In this document: in pieces, positions 17,920 through 27,759 of the stretch | Numbering within the stretch: position 1 is the first letter of the stretch | Layout: the number at the start of each line of letters is the position of its first letter | Assembly: GCA_963995505.1 (NCBI GenBank) | Contig: OZ023181.1 | Span: 16,860,221 to 16,924,220, forward strand | DNA: 64,000 nt | Origin: Hypericum androsaemum | Taxonomy: Eukaryota > Streptophyta > Magnoliopsida > Malpighiales > Hypericaceae | Direction: 5' to 3' | Position numbers and translations under genes: made by a program | Notes under the pieces: model-generated | What the model saw: only the letters and a program-made list of their open reading frames with translations | Databases searched by the model: none | Told to the model about the DNA's origin: nothing

Positions 17920-19766
17920 ATGGAAGACACCATTCTCTACGCTTCCCTTTCCCTAATCTTCCTAGTCCTCGCCTATAAATTTCACCGATCAAAAACAAGC
18001 CACAAGAACCTCCCCCCGGGCCCACCTTCTCTCCCAATACTGGGCCACCTCCACCTCCTCAAGCAACCTGCCCAACGCTGCTTCCTTAAGATCTCCGAGA
18101 AGTATGGCCCAGTTGTCACCTTCAACTTGGGAAACAAACGGGCGGTGATCGTCTCCTCGTGGTCAGCAGCCGAGGAATGCTTCACCAAGAACGACGTCGT
18201 CCTCGCAAACCGCCCCCAAAACAAACACACGGGGAAGTACCTAACCTACGACTACACCACCGTGGCCTCCGCCTCCTACGGCGACCACTGGCGGAACCTA
18301 CGTCGAATTGGCGCGATAGAGATATTCTCAACCCACCGGATCAACATGTTCCTTAACATCCGGAAGGACGAGACCAAGCGGCTGCTGGGGAAACTGTCGC
18401 GCGGCGGGTCCCGACAGGGGTTCGCCAAGGTGGAGATGAAATCGATCCTGTCGGACCTTACGTTCAACGTGATCATGAGGATGGTCGCGGGGAAGCGGTA
18501 CTACGGAGAGGACGCGGCGACCGAGAAGGAGGAGGCGAGGGAGTTCAAGCAGCTGATCGCGGAGATATTCAGCAAAGGGGGAGTCGGGAACGCGGAGAAT
18601 TACGTACCAGTTTTGAGGTGGGTGAACGGTGGTAAGTTCGAGAAGAGAGTGAAGTCGCTTAGCGAGAGAACGGACAAGTTCTTGCAAGGGTTAGTTGACG
18701 AGCACCGGAACAAGGGGAAGGGTCAAGAGGATTCGACCAACGGTACGATGATTGACCACTTGCTTTCTTTGCAAGAGACTCAACCACAGGATTACTCTGA
18801 TGTGACCATCAAAGGGCTTGTCCTGGTAAGCAAGTTTAAATTTTAAAACCGGGTTACACCTACGATTGAATTGTGTATCTTCGTCGATTTTTAGTAAGCA
18901 GGTTGTTTATTTATATGATTAATGTCTCCTTCAAGAAAAAAATGTCCCTCTCTGATAACAAGTAACAACAGTATATAACTAATGTCCTCTGCCTTACGTT
19001 GTTAACCAAAGTATGAAATTTATGTCCCTTTCTGTTGTTACCTGCTTAGGGAAAAAGTATAATTTTGAGGTGAATCTTTTGGAAAAATTATGGTTCGCGT
19101 GCATCATATTTACAATAACTAATATGCTATTTCTTTTGGGGTACTAAGATAATGTTGCTTGCCGGAACGGATACATCAGCAGTGACATTAGAGTGGGCTA
19201 TGTCCAATCTCGTCAACCACCCAGATGTCTTGGACAAGGCCGGGAAAGAACTGGATGCTCAAATCGGACAAGAGCGAAGCATCGAAGAAGACGATCTTCC
19301 TCATCTCCCTTACCTCCATAACATTATATCAGAGACGCTGCGATTGTATCCGTCAGCTCCATTGCTACTACCACACTACTCCTCCGACAACTGTACCATT
19401 GGAGGTTATGACGTGCCTCGTGACACCATAGTGTTGATCAATGCGTGGGCTATCCATAGGGACCCTGCGCTCTGGGAGGAGCCCGAGAGCTTCAAGCCAG
19501 AGAGATTTGAAGGCGAGGATAAGGGTGGCCATAAGTTGATGCCATTTGGGTTGGGTCGGAGGGCTTGTCCTGGTTATGGTTTGGCCCAACGTATTGTGGG
19601 CTTGACTTTGGGAGCCCTAATCCAGTGCTTTGAGTGGAAGAGGATTGGCGAGGAGTTGGTTGACATGGCCGAAGGAACGGGCTTGACCATGCCTAAAGCC
19701 CAACCATTAGAGGTCATGTGTAAAGAACGTGGTATTATGGATCATGTTCTTGTTGACGTTGCCTAG
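17920..19766 (+). CDS. CYP81: Cytochrome P450, CYP81-type, gene 1 (2 exons, intact)
   Basis: Exon 1 is 17920-18825, a phase-0 GT-AG intron is 18826-19148 (GTAAGC ... CTAAG), and exon 2 is 19149-19766, giving 507 residues. N-terminal ER anchor about 4-20 ([15 protein letters not shown]), proline hinge [14 protein letters not shown]-helix WRNLRR, helix-I AGTDTS about 307-312, ETLR about 364-367, PERF about 419-422, and heme loop [10 protein letters not shown] with Cys about 442. The single phase-0 intron before the I helix is the usual A-type P450 position. CYP81 enzymes hydroxylate isoflavones, lignans, glucosinolate indoles and similar metabolites; the substrate here is unknown. Nearest paralogue in the window is gene 5. 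Confidence 0.93.
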
Positions 19767-20005
19767 ATTTTGTTATATATAGTTTGAGTGGTTGGATTGA
19801 CATGTCTATTCTATTTTTAATGTAACGTTCCCTTTTTTTTTGTCGTGACCGTTCCCTTTTTTTTTAAATGCTCGTAATATATAGATATAGAATTATGTTT
19901 ATTATGCACGTCGGAAAACCAGCGCAAATGGTAGATTATTGACCAGTAAACATCTGAGATTAGGTAGGTGTCTCAATTTCTTGTTCCACGCTGACCATAT
20001 ATGCC
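19767..20005 (+). other. 3' flank of P450 gene 1, shared with genes 4 and 5
   Basis: The stretch with GTGGTTGGATTGA, CTATTTTTAATGTA and CAGCGCAAATGGTAGATT recurs after gene 4 (from 41128) and after gene 5 (from 62543). This shows that the duplicated unit included the 3' flank. No separate poly(A) signal stands out. Confidence 0.75.
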
Positions 20006-20787
20006 TTTTTTTTGGGAAACACACAAATCATTATATTATAACCAAGTTAGAAAATTTATATACAATAGTACATCAAGATCACCGAGAAGTACATCTAACC
20101 AATTATCCAGAAGTAAGCCTAGTTTAAGTTATTTAGAAAGCCAATTAGCAATTTAGTTTTGTAACCTAGAAATAATACAAAGTTTACAAAGGGTAATAAC
20201 CTAAGGATGTTTTTGATATTCAAGACTAAAGATTCGACCTGCCAGAAAATTTTAGAGCGAGGATCACTCAAAAACTCATACGCAATGTGACAGTCGGTCT
20301 CGAGAGATAACCCCCATGAATAACTCTGAGAGCCAGTTAGATGGCACGAAGTTTAGCTTCAAGCGGGGAGAAAGCAACGATTATATCATCATGGCCTCGA
20401 ACAAGAAAGCTTAAATTGTTACAAGCAACTATGGCAATTCAGGCTAGAGCAAGAGCCGGCAACTAGAAAGTGTCACAGTTGAATGTGAGAACTTTTTCAG
20501 CTAATGCAGTCCATACAGAAGGAGGGTAGCCAGGTGAATCCCATTACGTAGTCCCCTACAAATATTTCAAGCAATAATGAGGTTCTTGATTTGCTATAAA
20601 ACGAGGAACCATCGAAGCATTTTCAATAGAAACTTGTTCCTAACAAGCCAAATACTCCAACATAGTTCCATATCAAGAGATAAAAGCTACATGAGACTAG
20701 CATACGTAAGGATATTAAAGACAGAGGCAAGCCGGTCAGCAAAGTTGTGAATGCAGTAGGCGAAAAACTAAAGCCTAGTTTACTAGG

Positions 20788-23133
20788 TGACTTAGGCACA
20801 TATATTTTATTATTATTAGCTGGACTTTTATTTATTTATTTTTTTGGAGAAAATTAGCTGGACTTTTATTATTTAGTATTTTTGTTATGTTTGGCCCGTT
20901 TGTCATATTTGAGCTTTTATTTGGTTTTAGGCCTATTAGATTGTTTAGGGTTTGCTTTTTTTTAATATAGGTTAGTTACGCATTGTTTTAACTCGGATGA
21001 TATAAATTGAATATTGTTGAACCCCAAGGGTTTTATTGAGAGAGTATTTCTCTTTTGTTGAGGCCGAGCCACGTTTCCAATCTTTTTTTCTTCAATCGAG
21101 TAGTAACACGCTCATCCGTCTTTCGAGACTACTCTGGAGAGTTAGGCGTTGCATCGTGCCCTTCCGATCTAGGTTTATTCAGGCAATTTCTACATCAGAA
21201 ATCATTTTATTCATTTTTTACTTTAGTTATGCTACGTCAAGTAGTATCAGCGCTTCGTTTATCCTGTTTGGAGTTCGTGTGTTTACTGTTTTGAAGAAAA
21301 GCAAAAAAAAAAGAAAAGAAAAGAAATAAAATAAAAAAGTGAGACGTAATTTAGGGTTCTTGGCAAGAAACCCACTGACTCAACCCGCGCTGTTTCAAAC
21401 CCGTCGCCGTCGACCCTTGAAGTCTCGTCGTTCGTCGAAGCTGAAAAGAACCACCGACCGCTGCTTCTCCCCGTCATCCAGAAGATGTTCACTGCCGTGG
21501 GTCCTTTTTTAGAGAATAGAACACGACACTGTATGTTTCAAGCAGAATAGCTGATGCGAGCCACCAGTCCTCGCCGCCGGGTGAGCCAAGGCCACCCAGT
21601 CCGATTGTCAAACACCCCACCTCTAGACCTTCATCGTCAGAACACCTCTCACCACCCTTGGTGGTTTTCAGAGGGTCAATTTACTATTTGAATCAAGATT
21701 TTTGAAAGATTCTCAAGTTAGTATCTTTTGGGCTTGATGTGTTGAAAATGTTGAATTCTATGGATTTTAAGTTGCATATTCCTACGTGGAGTGATGTTCA
21801 TCATATTGATTATTTAATTACGAAGAATAATTTTATTAGATGGTTGGTACATGTGGAAGTCTATTTTGAGCTGCAAGAATTCACAGACTATGGTAGAATA
21901 AGATATGCTACTACACGTTCAAAAGGTAAAATTCGAAAGTGGTAGTTCACATTGGCTTTCTGAAGAAGACAAGAAGGTCGAAGGGAAATTTCTTGATGAA
22001 ATACAATGAGAGATTTGCTTATTTATGAGCTATTTCCTAGAGATGGTGGTGAAGTTTGAGAAGTTATTGATGAAAGATATCATAACTTTGGAATTTATAT
22101 GATCATGTTGCTTTTGTATCTAATGCTGAGACTACGGAATCAAAGCCCATGGTTCGACCTATAGAGGAAGCTTTGACATTGGAAGGTAAGCTTGTTCAAC
22201 CGTCTAAAATTTAACACATTGTAGAGACTTTGATATGTGAGAACTTTGGTACATTTGTCGATGATTTATTTGAGAAAGCCTCTAGTTTAGCAAGTTGTGC
22301 TCTTCCTCTTTCTATTTTTGGTGTTGAGCATGAGGAAAATAGTGAATTTGAAGATTCGGCAGAGGTTTACGAGTTTTTGAATGAGCCCATAACCCACAGG
22401 ACCCAGAACTGCTAGATTGAATATGTCGAGCATATTGATTTCCTCGGAGTCGGCCAATTTGATTATGTTGGAGGATGACTGTTGATCAACACGTGGAATG
22501 GTCTCAAGGATGCCTAAAAAGTTGCTCAGAGGAAGGAAATATGTGATTATGATTTACGGGTCTATGCTTGCTTCTCTTTCAGGTATTTATTATGTTGGCA
22601 TGGAAGATATCAAGTATATCCAAGAAGAAGTTGAAGAGTGCAATTGTGGATTCCTCAGACTGGCTTCTTATTATATGCATTCGCTTAAGGACAAGCTCAA
22701 TCAGCAAGATGGAGCCTGACGTAGGCACAAATATTTTATTATTATTAGCTGGACTTTTATTATTTAGTATTTTTGCTATGTGTGACCCGTTTATCATATT
22801 TGGACTTTTATTTGGTCTTAAGCCTATTAGATTATTTAGGGTTTGCTTATTTCTTTATATAGGTTAGATACACATTGTTTTAGCTTGGATGATATAGAGT
22901 TAAATATTGTTTAACCCTCAGAGTTTTATTGAGAGAGTATTTCTCTTTCATTGTGGCCGAGTCGAGTTTCCAATATCCTTTTCTTCAATCGAGCAGTAAC
23001 ACGCTCACCCATATTTTGAGACTACCCTAGGGAGTTAGGCATTGCATCGTGCCCCTTCCGATCTAGGTTTATTTAGGCAATTTCCACATCAGAAATCCTC
23101 TTATTCATTTTCCGCTTCTACTATGCTACGTCA
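20788..23133 (+). mobile_element. Short non-autonomous LTR element with about 430-bp LTRs
   Basis: LTRs at 20788-21239 (452 bp) and 22717-23133 (417 bp) are clearly homologous. Both start TGAC(T/G)TAGGCAC and end GCTACGTCA, so the ends can form the inverted repeat TGACGTAG/CTACGTCA. After the left LTR, TAGTATCAGCGC resembles the tRNA-iMet primer site with two changes. Flanking CTAGG and CTACC are at best a weak target duplication. The 1.5-kb interior has no RT or integrase. Confidence 0.8.
21739..22715 (+). pseudogene. Decayed internal coding region with the acidic domain seen at 54-58 kb
   Basis: In broken frames there is an [23 protein letters not shown] segment at about 22415-22475, then RYLLCWHGRYQVYPRRS at about 22580-22630. 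These match, in order, [18 protein letters not shown] and KYLFCWKGRYQVQPRRS of the minus-strand Gypsy array ORFs at 54-58 kb. Upstream frames (22230-22415) are acidic (EHEENSEFEDSAEVYEFL), as is that domain. Stops and frameshifts show that it is dead. Confidence 0.65.
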
Positions 23134-23724
23134 CTACCAAATCAAGTTGCCCTAGCATGATGACACTCAAATATCATATGTATAACAGTCTGTTGAACTT
23201 CAAAATAAACTTGAGGTAAGGGAGAAGAAGACTAGTTTAAACGAATTGGCAACAGTAGAAACACAATTTTTAGCAAGTCTCCATATAAAATTTTGGATCT
23301 TAGAAAGAATTTTTAATTTCCAAATTTGCTCCCATATCCTAGGATCAAAAGAAGTGGAAGAGGAAATTGGAAGATTGCTGCTCTATTTTCTTTTTTCCCT
23401 GAGAAGTAAAGCAATCTTCAATACTTGGTATCCAATCTGCAATGAGTATCTATACATGCCTTCTTGTTACACGTCACACTTTTCTTTTCGACAACAAACC
23501 ACACTTCCCCTTCCATTCTTCTCTTTTTTTTAGTTATGATATCAATAGTTGAGTATTATTTCATCTCATTTAAAGATGATTCTTACAATTAAATTTTTAT
23601 ATCTGTGAAATTTGAACTTAAAACTCCATTAAATAAATTCAAATATTTTACCACTTAGAACAACTTTGTTTGATCATTATTCTTCTCTTAACGTTTGACT
23701 TTTTCGCCATTCACTTTCTTAGAC

Positions 23725-24800
23725 TAGAGCTATCAGTGACCGTGGACCGGGTCACGGAATAAATAAATAATTTCTCTCTCATTCACATACAACCCAACCC
23801 AACTAAATATTTTTTGACTCTAGCAGTGACCTTGTTCAACCTAGGTTACAAAAATAAATAATTAATTTTTCTCTCATCCACTTATTATCTACTATCAATA
23901 TTTTATTTATATATAAATTATAATAAATATACGAAAAGAATAACACCACAATTATAACAAGGAAAAAAATTTAATAAAGTAACAAAATTAAGATTGCAAA
24001 AGTTGCAATAAAAAAAATTAGAAAGATATAAATCAAGTATTATGAGCTTCTCTGTTGCGAAGTTGTTCCCTGTTAGTCATATAAGTGGGAAAGTTTACAA
24101 TGTGTTCAGTAGAGGACTGAAAAAGTTCTTCATCGTCTTCTTCTTGTTCTTCATTTCTTGTGGTAGGTTTATCATTAACAATTTTTGTCGGATCATAAAA
24201 GCGGAGGCTTGTGTCCCGTTCATCCTCTACTATCATATTGTGCATGATGATACAAGCCATCATAATTCTTCTGATTAATGACTTGTCCCAAACAAGACAT
24301 GGACATCAAATGAATGCAAACTGATGAGGGAATTTGTGTAAGATTTGGTGTTGATATATGAGAATTGTTGTGTGATGTTTGGTGTTGATATATGAGAATT
24401 TGAGTAAGATTTGGAGAAAATTGAGAATTAACAAAATGTTGAGAGTTAGGATACTCTCCAGAATTAATAAAAGATGAGGGATTATAATAAAGTGGTTGAT
24501 AATTTGGGGAGTTAGGATCATTCAGATCTATAATAAAAATAATAAAAAAGATTATGTAGATAAAAAAGAGATTATGTAGTGAAAGAAGAGATAATTATAG
24601 TAAAAGAATAGAGAATTTTAGATTGTGTATAAAAATATGTCAATATTGGTCTATATTTATAGAGATTTGAAAAATACAATATTTTATTTTTTTTATTTTG
24701 TTAAAAATAATTTTAATTTTTATAATCACACAAATAATATTCGTAAAAATTTATTACAATGAATAATATTGTGTCAAGTATCACTAAATTAGATTAAAAA
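23725..24800 (-). mobile_element. PIF/Harbinger-type derivative with transposase C-terminus
   Basis: The minus-strand frame 24263-24033 reads ACIIMHNMIVEDERDTS, the conserved C-terminal segment of plant PIF/Harbinger transposases. Just 5' of it (24530-24290) is an Asn/Pro/Gln-rich frame (NDPNSPNYQPLYYNPSSF) like the start of the Myb-like ORF1. The catalytic middle is missing, so this is an internal-deletion derivative. Both ends are AT-rich and match a shorter relative at about 31200-31615. I could not fix the terminal inverted repeats, so ends are approximate. Confidence 0.7.
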
Positions 24801-25690
24801 AATGTATATATATATCAAAATTTGCTCGCCCGCGCATAGCTGCCGGGGCGTTGGAACGCCCTCTGACACAACAAGGTTGAGCTCCCATTTTCTTTTGCAT
24901 TTATTTATTTTTTCTTTTGCTTGTCTCATTCGCGACCTTCACGGTAAAATTACTGCATGCTTTAGTCTTAGGGTAATTTTAACGGGACCCTAAGCTAACA
25001 GTCACCCCCCTCCACCCGTCCTTCAAAAATTCCAAGTTCAATGTATGGGTGGTCACTGTTCTGAAATTTCGAATTATAGTTTCAGAATTGTCAGCATCAC
25101 AGATCCAAATATACGGGATCTGAATTGGAATGGCTCTACAAAATTCTAATGAGTTTTTGAAAACTTCCGGTTATTGAACCAGCTACTCATGTTTTCTGTA
25201 AAAATAAAAAAGTTATAAGATTAAAAGAAATCTAGATAAGATATAATTTCACAGATTTCACAATTTCTAATTTACTCGATTCTATAAAATACGAAAACAT
25301 AATCAAATTTTTCTAAGAAAATTCCAGGACAGTTCAGGTTCTTATTACTCAGAATTGCCGGTTGGGCAATTTGAAACGAATTGTATTCAATGTACCAATT
25401 TGTTCAAGTTTACGACATTAATTAATAAATAATAGTCATAAAAATTGATTAAATTTTATGAAAATTAAAAATTGAGTTTATATTATAAATTAACAATATA
25501 TTATTGGAAAAATCATCTATCAAATTCTACCTCGTTCATTATAAATATGGTTCACATAAAACAGTTACTATATAGCCACACCTAAAAGAAATAGCCCGAG
25601 TTATATCAGCAATGGAAGAGATGCTAGTCTTCTTTTTAAAAGGCGACGGTCTCAGTGGCTCGCCGGTGCTGAGTGAGCCAATTATTCCTT
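24801..25690. other. Insertion-derived sequence without recognised genes
   Basis: This belongs to a block of about 2 kb (about 23665-25690) absent from the matching flank of gene 5. It includes a GC-rich hairpin at about 24845-24865 (GGGCGTT GG AACGCCC). The rest is AT-rich and non-coding. The hairpin may mark the end of the Harbinger derivative. Confidence 0.5.
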
Positions 25691-26110
25691 CTTCTGCTCG
25701 TGTCTTTCTTTCTTCTTTTTTTGTTAACCGCTCGTTTTCTTTTCAAACATTTTTCATATTTATGTCCTAACTCCCACGTAATTAATTCGGAGCTTTTTAG
25801 AAGTTATTAGTTCAGAAGACGCCCTTACTTGAGATGTAACTAGTAAAATTGATATTAATTCTCTTTAAAGGAAAAAGTGAGCATTGATTAAAAAAATTTA
25901 TTAAATTTTGTATATCTAACCTTAATACGTACATTTTTAATACTAATAGAAAAACCTATTAAATTGTGGATCATTATTTTTTTTATGTACCGTCTATTGG
26001 TCTAGTATGCTGATTTGCTAGTGTCAAGAGAATACATTGCATAGATAATATATAACTATTATAGCTCGTAGTTAATAGCTATAATTTGTAAATTTTCTAT
26101 TGAGATTACT
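25691..26110. other. Duplicated 3' flank matching 63050-63420
   Basis: Words such as AAGTTATTAGTTCAGAA, ACTAGTAAAATTGATATTAA and GCTGATTTGCTAGTGT recur in the same order and spacing at about 63130-63370, downstream of P450 gene 5. It is non-coding and marks the far end of the duplicated block. Confidence 0.75.
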
Positions 26111-27662
26111 TATGTTGTCCAATTTATATTATAATATTAATCTATATACGATAGGAGAATGTAAAAGTTACATGATTAGACTCTATTATGGATTTGTACT
26201 AAGAATAAAAGTCATATTATACATGTGATTATTGATTTGACCTCGACCGTCCATTAAAAATTAGGAAAAAGTCCACTTTAGTACCCTGTGGTATAGCCCA
26301 AAATCACTTTAGTACCTTGTGGTAAAAAATCGACCAAACGAGTCATACTTATTCCAATTAATATCACTTAGGTCCACGGGCAGCTGCCCGGAACCAACTC
26401 GTCCAAACGACGTCGTTTTATGTATGACGTGGCATGCCACGTCAGATTTTCTAGCCTACTTGTAATATGACATGGCAAGGTGGCAAAATATCAAAATAAC
26501 AACAACTTAACCATCCGACCCAATCTCTTCAATAATGGGAAGAAGATCCCTCCCGCACGAAGACCGACGCCGAGCAGGAGACCGACGAGGACTGCCCAAC
26601 CCGTACCTCGCTCTTTAAGCTCGGCGATAAGGTCCTCGCGCTCCACTCCTTAGCGACCGACGGGGACTGCCTGACCCATCTATACCCACTTCCATCCGCA
26701 CCATCGCCGGCGTCGACCTCAACCACGGGGACATCGCCTGGTACCTCCCCGAGGAGCTGGGCCTGCTCTCTGATCTAACATTAGTTCGCCTGGTACCTCC
26801 CCGAGGAGCTGGGCCTGCTCTCGACCAAGCCGGCAGTGGAGGTTGAGGGAGATGAGAGCTTTGGGCTTCATCGGCAAGTTCACCGGTAAAGGTCAACTGC
26901 GGCAAGTCCTTCAACAAAGGCACCGAACAGCGAATAATCTGACAGGAATTGGAACTAATCGGATGTGTACCTTTTCCGAACAGCGATATAAGCATTTGAA
27001 GATGGGCCCAAATGCGAAATGCGTAATCAGTGACGTCATATAACAAGCAAGATTACTGTTGTTGCGGATGAAACTAGAGCTTCCCTCTTGTGGGTGCGGA
27101 CAGATGTCGGACTCCTTTGTCTCTTCTTCCTCTGTCTTCTCATAAAAGTTGGTACAACTACTAAATATCATATTTTGAAAAATCGAACTACTGGCCACTA
27201 AATATCATACGATGACATTATAATTTGTGAATTTTTGGTTGAGATTACTTGTCCAATTTATATTATAATATTAATCTATATACGATAGGAGAATGTAAAA
27301 GTTACATGATTAGACTCTATTGATTTGTACTAAGAATAAAATTCATAGTATACATGTGATTATTGATTTGACCTCGACCGTCCAATAAAAATTAATTAGG
27401 CATTCCCGATCTTAGCAAGTAATAATCTCATTCCCCCTTAAATCTTTTTATCTGACAGGAATTGGAACTAATCGGATGTGTACCTTTTCCCAACAGCGAT
27501 ATAAGCATTTGAAGATGGGCCCAAATGCGAAATGCGTAATCAGTGACGTCATAGCAAGATTACTGTTGTTGCGGATGAAACTAGAGCTTCCCTCTTGTGG
27601 GTGCGGACAGATGTCGGACTACTAAATATCATATTTTAAAAAATCGAACTACTGGCCACTAA
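26090..27662. repeat. Two-block direct duplication upstream of P450 gene 2
   Basis: Block A at about 26090-26263 recurs at about 27226-27400 (shared: CAATTTATATTATAATATTA, CGATAGGAGAATGTAAAAG). Block B at about 26940-27200 recurs at about 27456-27662 (shared: GGAATTGGAACTAATCGG, GATGGGCCCAAATGCGAAAT, CAGTGACGTCATA). Order is A, insert, B, A', B'. The copies are very similar, so the duplication is recent. B' ends about 15 bp before the TATA box of gene 2. Confidence 0.9.
26268..26935 (+). other. Inserted island with gene fragments (LRR-extensin-like piece)
   Basis: This separates blocks A and B in the first copy only. It begins with a repeat also found at 32188-32350 (TTTAGTACCCTGTGGTA and a 14-bp palindrome). 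About 26690-26765 reads TSIRTIAGVDLNHGDIA then YLPEELGLL, resembling the LRR start of plant leucine-rich-repeat extensins. A 36-bp piece (GCCTGGTACCTCCCCGAGG onward) is directly repeated at 26727 and 26789. 26540-26650 is GC-rich and may be another gene piece. This looks like transposon-captured fragments; no intact gene. Confidence 0.5.
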
Positions 27663-27677
27663 ATGTGTGCGTGTGCC

Positions 27678-27684
27678 TATAAAC
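27678..27684 (+). promoter_or_regulatory. TATA box of P450 gene 2
   Basis: TATAAAC, 76 bp before the ATG at 27760, within CCTATAAACATATCCATCA. The similar CCTATAAATATATCCATCA stands before the pseudogene at 34212, which supports it as a core promoter of this subgroup. Confidence 0.6.
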
Positions 27685-27759
27685 ATATCCATCATTACCG
27701 TCTTCCAACAAGTCAAACCCAAAGCACATTCCAAATAGGCAAACGCAAAACCAATCGCA

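Larger units (their letters stand above)
20006..23449 (-). mobile_element. Truncated LINE (minus strand), split by an LTR element
   Basis: A poly-T run at 20006 is the LINE's poly(A) tail on the minus strand. 20050-20780 holds a broken RNase H-like domain (SPLEAKLRAI read in reverse). 23140-23420 holds the zinc-binding end of a LINE RT (IWKLKILSKIQNFIWRLAKN). The flanks CATATATGCC (19996-20005) and TATACATGCC (23451-23460) look like an aged target duplication, and gene 5's flank has an undisturbed CTATACATGA at the matching place. The LTR element 20788-23133 lies inside it. Confidence 0.75.

Noticed and set aside
18328..18687. Minus-strand 119-codon frame inside P450 gene 1, with a matching one in gene 5 (61087-61446)
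   Set aside because: It is the antisense shadow of a GC-rich exon; its conservation follows from the coding strand.
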